From positions 1 through 64,000 of the forward strand of contig CALUPO010000004.1 in the NCBI GenBank assembly GCA_944322675.1: 64,000 nucleotides of DNA, written 5' to 3'. The notes under the pieces are model-generated. The model searched no databases. It saw nothing but the letters and a program-made list of their open reading frames with translations, and was not told the origin of the DNA. Of the stretch, positions 56,021 to 63,473 are shown piece after piece (position 1 is the stretch's first letter; each line of letters starts with the position of its first letter). This DNA comes from Candidatus Gastranaerophilales bacterium (GTDB taxonomy: Bacteria; Cyanobacteriota; Vampirovibrionia; Gastranaerophilales; Gastranaerophilaceae). A program made the translations under genes and the position numbers.

Positions 56021-56710
56021 TTACCATAAAGCATTTGGCATCATACGATGATATACCCATAATGGTGTGTCATCGTATTTTAATGTCTCAAAATCTTTTG
56101 AAAGAAAATCCGGTATACCAACTGCAAATATAGGTATATTTATTTCCTTTGAAACATTTTTTAAAATATTATAACCATTCACTATATCTTCTCTTGTTGT
56201 CTCATTTCCAAAATGCGTATTCGAAATCATACCTTTAAAACATTTATAAGGCTTATTACCACAGCCTTTTGCAATATTTATATATTCAATTATACTTTCT
56301 TCATCTTTTGTTTCAAATTTTGAAGTGTTAACAACCAGATAATTGCGAACATCAGTTTCATCTTCAATACCTTGTAAAATATCCAATATATCAAGACCTG
56401 AAGCACCATATCCTACATCAATAATTATATCGTTTTTATTATTTTTAAGCACCATTACCTGTTCTTGTGTAACATAACTTGCAGCCTCGCCAAGACCAAA
56501 TCTATCCAATTGAGCAACAACATTTATACCGTCTTCTTCTAATTTTGGCACTAAAGGACGTAAACAATAAGCCGGCTCAACTGTATCTAAATCCACAAGA
56601 GTTACGGGGTGTCCATTTTTTATATATTGATACGCACGATTTATAGCAGTCTCAGATTTACCAGAAGCATAAGCTCCAGAATAAATTTCCACTATTCTTT
56701 CATTTGACAT
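56021..56710 (-). CDS. SIMIBI-type P-loop NTPase (MinD/CobQ-like), unknown
   Basis: 229 residues. The N-terminal Walker A variant is YSGAYASGKSE, followed by VTLVDLDTVEPAY with the acidic residue typical of the MinD/ParA/NubP superfamily, and DIIIDVGYGASG (Walker B-like, DxGxG). VVNTSKFETKDEE may hold the base-recognition NT/K element. It is probably a cytosolic ATPase or GTPase of unknown partner. Its last 27 codons also form the terminator of the convergent paralogue C and have been duplicated twice into the array. RBS is not strong. Confidence 0.75.
   Translation of the reverse strand: MSNERIVEIYSGAYASGKSETAINRAYQYIKNGHPVTLVDLDTVEPAYCLRPLVPKLEEDGINVVAQLDRFGLGEAASYVTQEQVMVLKNNKNDIIIDVGYGASGLDILDILQGIEDETDVRNYLVVNTSKFETKDEESIIEYINIAKGCGNKPYKCFKGMISNTHFGNETTREDIVNGYNILKNVSKEINIPIFAVGIPDFLSKDFETLKYDDTPLWVYHRMMPNALW
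56046..56080 (+). terminator. Terminator of paralogue C inside the NTPase coding end
   Basis: CGATGATATACC (56046-56057), loop CATAAT, GGTGTGTCATCG (56064-56075), then TATTTTA. It ends plus-strand transcripts, although the same bases encode DDTPLWVYHRM of the NTPase on the minus strand. The T-run is poorer than in the two copies that no longer encode protein. Confidence 0.65.
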
Positions 56711-56825
56711 TTACTAAATTTCCATCATTTTATTTACTTTTTGCATTATTATTATTTTACCAGAAAAATACATTTTTAAATCACTCTTTATAATAAAACT
56801 TCCAAATTAGTATATTTATAAAAAA

Positions 56826-56855
56826 AATGAGACAAGTTTTAAAACTTGTCTCATT
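56826..56855 (-). terminator. Terminator downstream of the RHH gene
   Basis: A perfect 30-nt palindrome (AATGAGACAAGTTTT and its complement). On the minus strand it is followed by a run of T, so it ends the transcript of the RHH gene at 57081-57272 before the NTPase gene starts at 56710. Confidence 0.8.
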
Positions 56856-56904
56856 ATCCCATTTTCAACTTTTCTTAAATTTTATTAATCTTTTCCGCTA
56901 ACCA

Positions 56905-57063
56905 AATCTTTTAAGTAATGTCTTTGAAAATCTTTATTAAATTTTTCCACCAAACCAAATCTTAAGTAATACCTTTGAAAATTTTTATTAAATTTTTCCA
57001 CCAAATCAAATCTTAAGTAATGCCTTTGAAAGTTTTTATTAAATTTTTTCCACCAAATCAAAT
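56905..57063 (-). repeat. Tandem 51-nt repeats after the RHH gene
   Basis: CTTTGAAA recurs at 56922, 56973 and 57024, exactly 51 nt apart, within near-identical units containing TCTTAAGTAATG and TTTATTAAATTTTTCCACCA. In one minus-strand frame they would read as a 17-residue repeat (RFDLVEKFNKNFQRHYL). Copy number is three. With the terminator at 56826 it accounts for the 56711-57080 gap. Confidence 0.8.
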
Positions 57064-57080
57064 CTAAAATAATGCCTGAA

Positions 57081-57272
57081 TTATTCAGCCAACAATGCTT
57101 CAAGTATATTAGCATTTTTAACAGCTAATGTATTATTACGAACTCTTTGTTTTCCCATATAAGTTCTTAATGCTTCACGAATTAATTCGCTGCGAGTGCG
57201 ATTTTCACTATCTGCCATTTTATCTATTTTATTTAAAAAATCTTCAGGCATGGATATTAAAACTCTTGCCAT
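57081..57272 (-). CDS. Ribbon-helix-helix (CopG/Arc) regulator
   Basis: 63 residues: MARVLISMPEDFLNKIDKMA followed by NRTRSELIREALRTYMGKQ, the beta-strand and two helices of an RHH DNA-binding dimer. The remaining 20 residues form a helical tail. No toxin-like gene lies directly next to it, so a stand-alone regulator is more likely than an antitoxin. GGAGGAAAT precedes the start. Confidence 0.88.
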   Translation of the reverse strand: MARVLISMPEDFLNKIDKMADSENRTRSELIREALRTYMGKQRVRNNTLAVKNANILEALLAE

Positions 57273-57460
57273 TTTGTATTTCCTCCGTTTATCTTTTTAT
57301 CTACTACTTATGTATATATTAAAACAATTTTATATAATAAATTGCTTTTTTCTTTTATATTTTTCATTCCAAGAAATAACTAAAAGGCTAAAAAGCAATA
57401 ATAGCAATGTTTTGCAGTATTAAGAAATGTTAAGCCAATATTAAACATACTTTACAAAAC

Positions 57461-57685
57461 TTAAAAAACGTATCTGTCAACAAGTTTAACACTCTCCCAA
57501 CTTGCACCATTTTCGGATAATTCCTCAGGAAGCAAGCCAAATAATGTTATTAAATTTTTAGATTCAACATCAAAAATATTTGCATTAAGCCTTTCAATGA
57601 CCTTATTGATAGCCTCTTCTCGTTTCATGCACATCTTATAAAGATGCTTGCACTTATCAAAATTTCTTTTCTTTGCTTTTCCCAT
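57461..57685 (-). CDS. Small basic protein, unknown
   Basis: 74 residues, starting MGKAKKRNFDKCKHLYKMC; the N-terminal third is Lys/Arg-rich with two Cys, the rest predicted helical (REEAINKVIERLNANIFDVE). No known family recognised. It stands alone between the RHH gene and the plus-strand gene at 57810; the 188-nt gap before it holds nothing I can identify. Confidence 0.6.
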   Translation of the reverse strand: MGKAKKRNFDKCKHLYKMCMKREEAINKVIERLNANIFDVESKNLITLFGLLPEELSENGASWESVKLVDRYVF

Positions 57686-57809
57686 AATAAAATTATTATG
57701 AAAAAAAAATTTAATTTTGTAAATCTTTTATGTATAATTGTAAAGAAAAAGTATAAGTGGTTTAAAACTATTTATTCAAATTAGTTTTTTACAAGAAAAG
57801 AAAAAAATT

Positions 57810-58154
57810 ATGTCAAAAACAATCAATTTCCCTGAATTTATGGAAAATGAAATAATCAATGAAGACACTCGTTCCCCTAAAGTTGCTTTTAGGATAAATC
57901 CTTGTTACCTTAATTATTATTTACCCAAAGATATCGTTTATATTCGTGTCGGAGAAAAAATATTAAGACATGGTCTTATTCTAAAAAATGTTTATAAAGT
58001 AACATTTGGTGAACTTGATTATAACATTTTAGAACTTGCAAAATCACAAATGCAAACCAAAGAAGGTGTTAAAAATATTTTAAATAAAATTTACAATATT
58101 GAGGTTAATGAACTAACACCTCTTTTTATAGTTACATATAAAAATATCAATTAA
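57810..58154 (+). CDS. Hypothetical protein, 114 residues
   Basis: Soluble, mixed alpha/beta by pattern: PKVAFRINPCYLNYYL, DIVYIRVGEKILRHGLILKNVYKVTFGEL and a helical stretch ILELAKSQMQTKEGVKNILNKIY. No signal, membrane segment or known motif. AAGAAAAG precedes the start. Its AT content matches that of its neighbours. Function unknown. Confidence 0.6.
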   Translation: MSKTINFPEFMENEIINEDTRSPKVAFRINPCYLNYYLPKDIVYIRVGEKILRHGLILKNVYKVTFGELDYNILELAKSQMQTKEGVKNILNKIYNIEVNELTPLFIVTYKNIN

Positions 58155-58222
58155 ATCAAAGGTTTTGACCGCCAATTGTAAAACTTTTGTAACAATTCAT
58201 TTAAAAATGGTAAATTTTTTTC

Positions 58223-58251
58223 TTGACGGAACTTTAACAAAATGTAATGAT
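58223..58251 (+). promoter_or_regulatory. Possible promoter for the 58324 gene
   Basis: TTGACG at 58223-58228 and, after 17 nt, AATGAT (or TAATGA after 16). The -35 box is close to consensus, the -10 box only partly. It lies about 75 nt before a strong ribosome-binding site. Confidence 0.3.
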
Positions 58252-58323
58252 AAAATTAATTAAAGTAATAAATTAAAAATCATTAAATAGAAACACCCAT
58301 ACTTTTTACATCAAGGAGGAATG

Positions 58324-58617
58324 ATGTTTAATCCTAAAAATTTAAAAATAATTAAAATAATTACAAAACTTAAACGCCCGCATATAAATTGGATTATGTT
58401 CTCTAAAATAAGAGATTACAAAATAAAATCAAATTATGTTGATTTTTTGTGTAATAACTCACAAAATGATGAAAATACTATATCAAATGAAACCTCCTTG
58501 CGTAATATGGTTGAAGAAACTTTAATACGTGAATTTTCACCAGCCATTAAGAAAATACAATCTTATGACCTGCTTGTAAATGCTGTTATTGAAAACATTA
58601 AAAATAAAAAAGATTAG
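58324..58617 (+). CDS. Hypothetical protein, 97 residues
   Basis: A basic protein, MFNPKNLKIIKIITKLKRPH at the N-terminus and a helical C-terminal part (LRNMVEETLIREFSPAIKKI, LLVNAVIENIK). ATG at 58324 has AAGGAGG with a 4-nt gap; the ATG at 58321 leaves only 1 nt. It precedes hsp20 by 117 bp, perhaps in the same unit. No family recognised. Confidence 0.65.
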   Translation: MFNPKNLKIIKIITKLKRPHINWIMFSKIRDYKIKSNYVDFLCNNSQNDENTISNETSLRNMVEETLIREFSPAIKKIQSYDLLVNAVIENIKNKKD

Positions 58618-58734
58618 CCTTAAGTTTATATTTTTCTTATCCCTTTTTTATCTTCAAATTAGACATAAAGGTAATGTATAGCATTATATTTTATTAAAAA
58701 ATGATAAATGTAAAACTAGTTTGGAGATAACAAT

Positions 58735-59190
58735 ATGAAATATTTAATAAAAAAACCCGACACTTTCTTTAGCACAATTAATGATGAAATTGAGCATGTT
58801 CTTCACAAAAGTTTTGACAATTTATTCCCTGAATATTTGTTTAATATTGAAACACAAGGAATGACCATGCCTGTCGATATTGAAGAGTATGATAATTCAT
58901 ACAAAGTTAAAGCGGAAGTGCCGGGAATTAAAAAAGAAGACATTGAACTTGATGTTACAAAAACAAGTTTAAAGATTCATGCTCAAAAAAATGAAGAAAA
59001 AAAAGAAAATAATCAAAAATATCGTAAATCAGAATTCCGCTATGGAATGTATAATCGCACAATTCATTTTCCACAAGAGATAAATGTTGAAGATGTTAAA
59101 GCAAAACTTGAGCATGGTGTTTTAACTTTGGATCTTCCTAAAATGAAGGAAGATAAAAAAGATGAAGGTAAAAAAATAAACATCGAATAG
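58735..59190 (+). CDS. Small heat-shock protein, Hsp20 family
   Basis: 151 residues. An N-terminal arm of about 40 residues leads to an alpha-crystallin domain: MPVDIEEYDNSYKVKAEVPGIKKEDIELDV, then RYGMYNRTIHFPQEINVEDVKAKLEHGVLTLDLPK. A short Lys-rich tail ends the protein. It should form oligomers that hold unfolding proteins. TTGGAGAT precedes the ATG and a terminator follows at 59210. Confidence 0.95.
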   Translation: MKYLIKKPDTFFSTINDEIEHVLHKSFDNLFPEYLFNIETQGMTMPVDIEEYDNSYKVKAEVPGIKKEDIELDVTKTSLKIHAQKNEEKKENNQKYRKSEFRYGMYNRTIHFPQEINVEDVKAKLEHGVLTLDLPKMKEDKKDEGKKINIE

Positions 59191-59209
59191 TAAACTCAAA
59201 TTGTAATAT

Positions 59210-59238
59210 AGCGGAATTTAGTCAATTCCGCTTATTTT
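59210..59238 (+). terminator. Terminator after hsp20
   Basis: AGCGGAATT (59210-59218), a 5-nt loop and AATTCCGCT (59224-59232), a perfect 9-bp stem, then TATTTTATCTTTT. Confidence 0.8.
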
Positions 59239-59274
59239 ATCTTTTAAATTTAAAAAAAGAAGAAAGAAGAAGAG

Positions 59275-59340
59275 AAAGGAGAAAAGATAATTTTTATATA
59301 TTTTAAAATATATAAAATATAAAAATTATCTTAAAAAAAA
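59275..59340 (+). promoter_or_regulatory. Hairpin between ribosome-binding site and start codon
   Basis: AAAGGAG at 59275-59281 is about 59 nt from the ATG at 59341, too far for normal use. Between them AGATAATTTTTATAT (59285-59299) pairs with ATATAAAAATTATCT (59317-59331), 15 bp, with a 17-nt loop. A perfect 24-nt AT palindrome (59293-59316) gives an alternative fold. Folding leaves about 3 plus 9 unpaired nt between the site and the start, close to normal spacing. Confidence 0.6.
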
Positions 59341-59589
59341 ATGACACATATAATGGCAATAAAACTTGAAAACAGAATTGATAATGCAACACTTGTTCAA
59401 AATATTTTCACCCGTTATGGATGTTATATAAAAACAAGACTTGGTATTCCATATCATGATGAAAATCAAAACTTATGTTCAAATAAAGGTCTTATAATAC
59501 TTGAAATTATAAATGGCGAAATTATTTTGGATTTAAAAAATGAACTTTTACAAATTGGTGATATTTCATTAAATATAATGGAAATATAG
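59341..59589 (+). CDS. Small ACT-like regulator (TM1266-type)
   Basis: 82 residues: LENRIDNATLVQNIFTRYGCYIKTRLGI, then NKGLIILEIINGEIILDLKNELLQIGDISLNIME. The pattern resembles the ferredoxin-like domain called iron-only hydrogenase system regulator (TM1266 type). ATG at 59353 (MAIKLENR) is an alternative start. No hydrogenase maturation gene lies nearby; fixC starts 38 bp downstream. Family assignment is by eye and tentative. Confidence 0.55.
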   Translation: MTHIMAIKLENRIDNATLVQNIFTRYGCYIKTRLGIPYHDENQNLCSNKGLIILEIINGEIILDLKNELLQIGDISLNIMEI

Positions 59590-59626
59590 TATTCAATATA
59601 GATTTAATATAATGTAATATATAACT

Positions 59627-60958
59627 ATGAAGTATTTGTCATCTTTAAAAAATAAACCTGAATTTGATGTTATTGTTGTAGGGGCAGGACCTTCAGGGGT
59701 GAGTGCTGCTATAACTCTTGCTCAAGCTGATAAAAAAGTGCTTTTAATTGAAAGAGGAGATTATCCAGGATCTAAAAATATGTATGGCGGGGTTATGTAT
59801 TCTCATGCAATTAATGAAATTTTTCCTAATTTTTTAGATGAAGCACCTATTGAAAGAATAATTAGAAAACATAATTATTCTGTTATGTTAGAAAATGAAT
59901 CATCAAATATTTGCTACTCAGGTAATATTAAAAATGACAAAAATATAAGTTTCACTGCTTTAAGGAGTAAGTTTGATAAATGGTGCATTGAACAAGCCCA
60001 AAAAAAAGGTGTAATTTATGCTCCAAGAACACTTGTTAAAAATCTTATTGTCAAAGATAACTTCGTTGTGGGGGTTAAAACGGAAATCGAAGAAATTTAT
60101 GCACCTATTACTATAATAGCTGATGGGGTCAATAGTCTTCTTTCTAAAGAAATTGGCTTAAGAGAAGATATTGAACCTAAAGATGTTGCTATTTCAGTTA
60201 AGGAAGTTTATAAACTTAATCAAAATACTATAAATGAACGCTTTAATCTTCTATCAGATGACGATGGTGCCATGATTGAATGTTTAGGGTATCCTTTTAA
60301 TGAAATTTTAGGATTAAGTTTTGTTTATACAAATAAAGATTCAATAGCAATTGGTGTTGGTATTTCACTTGATGAATTAACCAAAACTTCCTTAAGACCA
60401 TATGATTATCTTGACTTATTTAAAAATCATCCTAACATAAAACCATTAATCAAAGACGGCGAGTTAATTGAATATTCTGCTCACTTAATTCCGGAAGGAG
60501 GATACAAAAAAATACCCGAACTTTTTACAAATGGTGCTATGGTTGTTGGTGATGCAGCGATGCTTGTTAATAATGTCAACTTTGAAGGAACTAATCTTGC
60601 TTTAATATCAGGGCATCTTGCAGCAAAAACAGCAATAATAGCTCTTGATTGTAATGATTCAAGCAAAAATACCCTAAAACTTTATCAAAAATTTATTAAA
60701 GAAAGCTTTATATATCAAGATTTAAAAAGTTTTAAAGATATTATGAATTATGTTAAAAAACGTAAACAATCATTTTTAGACTTTTATCCTAAGGAATTAA
60801 ACTTATTTCTTAAAACTTTTGTTGAAGCAAATGGCATTGCTAAAAGAAAAGTTTATTTAAATTTTATATTACAATTTTTAAAATCAAGGTCTATTATTGA
60901 ATTATTTAAAGATTTCTTTACATTTGTAAAAATATTTTTGGGAGTGTTTATAAAATGA
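59627..60958 (+). CDS. fixC: FixC-type electron-transfer flavoprotein:quinone oxidoreductase
   Basis: 443 residues. FAD-binding FDVIVVGAGPSGVSAAITLA and LLIERGDYPGSKNMYGGVMY at the N-terminus, then GAMVVGDAAMLVNNVNFEGTNLA near residue 305-330, typical of FixC. It would pass electrons between an electron-transfer flavoprotein (FixAB) and quinone or a ferredoxin. fixX overlaps its end by 4 nt. No fixA or fixB is in the window. No ribosome-binding site is seen; TATAAT at 59608 ends 13 nt before the ATG, so the transcript may be nearly leaderless. Confidence 0.92.
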   Translation: MKYLSSLKNKPEFDVIVVGAGPSGVSAAITLAQADKKVLLIERGDYPGSKNMYGGVMYSHAINEIFPNFLDEAPIERIIRKHNYSVMLENESSNICYSGNIKNDKNISFTALRSKFDKWCIEQAQKKGVIYAPRTLVKNLIVKDNFVVGVKTEIEEIYAPITIIADGVNSLLSKEIGLREDIEPKDVAISVKEVYKLNQNTINERFNLLSDDDGAMIECLGYPFNEILGLSFVYTNKDSIAIGVGISLDELTKTSLRPYDYLDLFKNHPNIKPLIKDGELIEYSAHLIPEGGYKKIPELFTNGAMVVGDAAMLVNNVNFEGTNLALISGHLAAKTAIIALDCNDSSKNTLKLYQKFIKESFIYQDLKSFKDIMNYVKKRKQSFLDFYPKELNLFLKTFVEANGIAKRKVYLNFILQFLKSRSIIELFKDFFTFVKIFLGVFIK

Positions 60959-61245
60959 ACGAAAATATTAATTTACCAATTGAAACAAGACTTTATAAAA
61001 CAAAAATAATAAACGATGAAAAAAGTCATTTAATTGTTGATAATGAAATATGTGCAAAATGCAAAAATCCTTTGTGCACAATTGTTTGTCCTGCTAATGT
61101 CTATAAATTTCAGGATGAGACAAAAAAAGTTATTATGGTAAACTATGAAAATTGCTTAGAATGTGGTGCTTGCAAAATTTGCTGTAAACATATAAAATGG
61201 AATTATCCCGAAGTAAGATATGGAGTTAATTACAAATTCGGGTAA
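60955..61245 (+). CDS. fixX: FixX-type ferredoxin-like protein
   Basis: 96 residues with two Cys clusters: CAKCKNPLCTIVCPANVY and CLECGACKICC, followed by KWNYPEVRYGVNYKFG, the usual FixX ending. It carries an iron-sulfur cluster (one complete 4Fe-4S set is likely). Its ATG overlaps the fixC stop (ATGA), so translation is coupled. Confidence 0.93.
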   Translation: MNENINLPIETRLYKTKIINDEKSHLIVDNEICAKCKNPLCTIVCPANVYKFQDETKKVIMVNYENCLECGACKICCKHIKWNYPEVRYGVNYKFG

Positions 61246-61379
61246 AAATAAAAAAATTAAGAAAAATAAACATTGAAATTTAAAAAATAATAAATAAATA
61301 TAAATTAATATTTTTGTTCAAAAGAAACAAAAATACAAATAAAAAGGTTTTCTAATAAAAATGGAGGGTGATATAAGGT

Positions 61380-61814
61380 ATGAAACAAAACTATGGCGAA
61401 CCAGCTCGAAGATGGTATGATAAAGATCCTATTTTAAGTAAGTCTATGCATACTTTGGAACACTCTTCTGACCAGGCTCAAATTAAAATAGCGCTTAATT
61501 TAATAAAAATTATTATTGAACATAATATTTCTAATTCCAAATATAAAGATGTAGGAGACATTTTAACAGATGTTGAAGATGGAAAAATCCCCCGTGGTAT
61601 CGATAGATGGTATGACATCGACATAACAGTGCGAACAGCTATAAATATGCTTGAAAATTGTTCCAAAGGAACTCAAAAACAAGTTTCAAGGGATATGGCC
61701 GATCTTGTTGTTAACAAAATTAAAGAAGAAGATACTAAATATGATAACATTGATGACTTATTATCTGACCTTGTTCAAAATATTGAAGAAGATAATGAAA
61801 TTCAAGCTAGTTAA
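61380..61814 (+). CDS. Internally duplicated helical protein, unknown
   Basis: 144 residues in two related halves: RRWYDKDPILSKSMHTLEHS...QIKIALNLIKIIIEHN and DRWYDIDITVRTAINMLENC...QKQVSRDMADLVVNKI. The shared (R/D)RWYD.D motif and helical pattern suggest a two-repeat helical domain. GGAGGGTG lies upstream. No known family or catalytic residues recognised. Confidence 0.75.
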   Translation: MKQNYGEPARRWYDKDPILSKSMHTLEHSSDQAQIKIALNLIKIIIEHNISNSKYKDVGDILTDVEDGKIPRGIDRWYDIDITVRTAINMLENCSKGTQKQVSRDMADLVVNKIKEEDTKYDNIDDLLSDLVQNIEEDNEIQAS

Positions 61815-61888
61815 AATATATTAAAAGATAATTTCATTTATTGCTTATATACTTAGTTATTATCATTTTTAATTATTTTGATTTTATT

Positions 61889-62401
61889 TTACATTATTAA
61901 TCCTTGAGCTTTTAAAATAAAATCACAAAGTTCTCTTACGGCCCCACGCCCGCCATTTTTACTTGAAATAAATAAAGCGACATCTTTAACTTCACAAACA
62001 GCATCATTAGGACAACAAGGTAATCCTACTTTATTTAAAACGCACAAATCCGGTAAATCATCGCCCATATAAGCAATTTCATCAAATGTCACATTAAATT
62101 CTTCACATAAATCCATTAATGCAGCTTCTTTATTTTTTTGTCCCATAAAAAGTTTTGTAATTCCAAGTGTTTTTGCCCGGCAAGAAACAGTGCCATTATC
62201 CCGTGCTGTTATAATGGCTGTTTTAAAACCATGCCTATTTAACATAACAACCCCTTGACCATCTTTTGCATTAAATGTTTTATATTCTACTCCATTTTCA
62301 TCAAAAGTTAGGGAACCATCAGTCATTACACCATCTACATCAAAAGCAACAAGTTTTATTTTACAAGCTTTTAACTTAAGTTCAATATTATTTATATCCA
62401 T
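61889..62401 (-). CDS. kdsC: 3-deoxy-D-manno-octulosonate-8-phosphate phosphatase
   Basis: 170 residues, HAD superfamily C0 type: LVAFDVDGVMTDGSLTF (nucleophile Asp and acid/base Asp), AIITARDNG with the Thr, K in QKNKEAAL and YMGDDLPDLCVL. KdsC releases phosphate from Kdo-8-P for LPS inner core synthesis. The frame extends to 62437, but GGAG stands 6 nt before the ATG at 62401 (MDINNIEL). It supports an LPS-bearing outer membrane. Confidence 0.92.
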   Translation of the reverse strand: MDINNIELKLKACKIKLVAFDVDGVMTDGSLTFDENGVEYKTFNAKDGQGVVMLNRHGFKTAIITARDNGTVSCRAKTLGITKLFMGQKNKEAALMDLCEEFNVTFDEIAYMGDDLPDLCVLNKVGLPCCPNDAVCEVKDVALFISSKNGGRGAVRELCDFILKAQGLIM

Positions 62402-62504
62402 AATTTTCTCCTTTTTTTTATTATATAACAGGAGCAAATTTTAATCTAATAATAAACCCATTTTCATTTAGTTTAAATTATATTATGGCTTGCACTAAAT
62501 TTTG

Positions 62505-62521
62505 TGTAAAATTGTATATAA
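62505..62521 (+). repeat. 17-bp direct repeat flanking the repeat array, left copy
   Basis: TGTAAAATTGTATATAA, identical to 63558-63574. The pair brackets the 1-kb array. A one-mismatch copy (TGTAAAGTTGTATATAA) stands near 35951 next to another gene end. Confidence 0.75.
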
Positions 62522-62667
62522 ACCCCAATATTTTAATGTCTTCCGGACGGGGTTATTTTGTTTATTTTTTTTAAAATTTATTTAAAATTAATTTAATGTC
62601 CTCCGGACGTAGCTTCCCCTCTCTTTTAGTGTGTGGGCGGGGATGAGAGTGAGTCTTATCCTTTTCT

Positions 62668-62701
62668 CCCTCTCCCTTTAGGGAGAGGGCAGGGGTGAGG
62701 G
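62668..62701 (+). other. Hairpin overlapping a G-quadruplex motif
   Basis: CCCTCTCCC (62668-62676), loop TTTA, GGGAGAGGG (62681-62689) form a perfect 9-bp hairpin. From 62681 to 62701 the plus strand has four G runs (G3-N3-G3-N2-G4-N3-G3). The first two G runs are needed by both structures, so they exclude each other. Similar motifs at 63104-63124 and 63474-63494. Confidence 0.7.
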
Positions 62702-62823
62702 TGGTTCTAATGTAGCTTTGTTCCACATTTTTTTTAAAAAATTATTTAAAATTAATTTAATGTCCTCCGGACGGGGCAACTTTGTTTTACGATTTTTTTT
62801 AAATTATTTAAAAATATATTTAT

Positions 62824-63005
62824 GTCCTCCGGACGGGGTTACTTTTGCAGTCAAAAGTAACCAAAACCTTTCAACCCACTTGGTTTTCGTATATTCACAC
62901 GACTCAACCTGAGCCTCCTTAACTCGTGCACTATGTGCACTCAAACAGAAGGAGGCTTTGACAATGTTTCGTCTGTGACTATTACTCAAACCTGCGTATG
63001 GGTTG
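62824..63005 (+). repeat. Long structured repeat unit, copy 2
   Basis: 182 nt. Small hairpin GTCC-TCC-GGAC; 11-bp stem GGTTACTTTTG (62837) with CAAAAGTAACC (62852); closing helix CAACCCA (62872) with TGGGTTG (62999); internal stem AGCCTCCTT (62912) with AAGGAGGCT (62949) around GTGCAC-TAT-GTGCAC (62926-62940). Compared with the unit at 23185, the internal stem has changed on both strands and loops differ while stems are kept. Confidence 0.8.
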
Positions 63006-63103
63006 CCATTGTTGACCTCTTTCTCAAACTTTTTTATTTTCCACTTTCTTTTTTTAGCTTAAGGGCGGGGGTAAAAGTCTTTTCCTATCTCCCTCTCCTT
63101 AAA

Positions 63104-63124
63104 GGGAGAGGGTTGGGGTGAGGG
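63104..63124 (+). other. G-quadruplex motif in repeat tail, copy 2
   Basis: G3-N3-G3-N2-G4-N3-G3 on the plus strand, preceded by CCCTCTCC at 63091 that can pair with GGAGAGGG at 63105. Confidence 0.65.
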
Positions 63125-63164
63125 TGGCAAAATTGTTAAATCTCAACAAATTAAATATTTTAAT

Positions 63165-63346
63165 GTCCTCCGGACGGGGTTACTTTTGCAGTCAAAAGTA
63201 ACCAAAACCTTTCAACCCACTTGGTTTTCGTATATTCACACGACTCAACCTGAGCCTCCTTAACTCGTGCACTTCGTGCACTCAAACAAAAGGAGGCTTT
63301 GACAATGTTTCGTCTGTGACTATTACTCAAACCTGCGTATGGGTTG
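63165..63346 (+). repeat. Long structured repeat unit, copy 3
   Basis: 182 nt, same stems as copy 2: GGTTACTTTTG (63178) with CAAAAGTAACC (63193), CAACCCA (63213) with TGGGTTG (63340), AGCCTCCTT (63253) with AAGGAGGCT (63290). The central loop is TTC instead of TAT, between unchanged GTGCAC arms (63267 and 63276). Confidence 0.8.
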
Positions 63347-63473
63347 TATATTTTAATTATACTCAACAACATTTGGCTTGCTTCAACACTTTTCTTTCTT
63401 CAAACCTTTCCCTCTTCTCCCTTTAAGCGTGAGGGCGGGGGTGAGGGTCTTTTCCTATCTACCTCTCCCTAAA

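Noticed and set aside
56885-57115. 76-residue frame with 17-residue repeats
   Set aside because: It overlaps the RHH gene, has no start signal and is simply the 51-nt minisatellite read in its open frame.
62804-63372. Minus-strand frames of about 60-70 residues with near-identical sequence in the repeat array, ending AKVTPSGGH
   Set aside because: They are translations of the structured repeat units, recur wherever the units occur and have no ribosome-binding site; the DNA structure explains them better than a protein.
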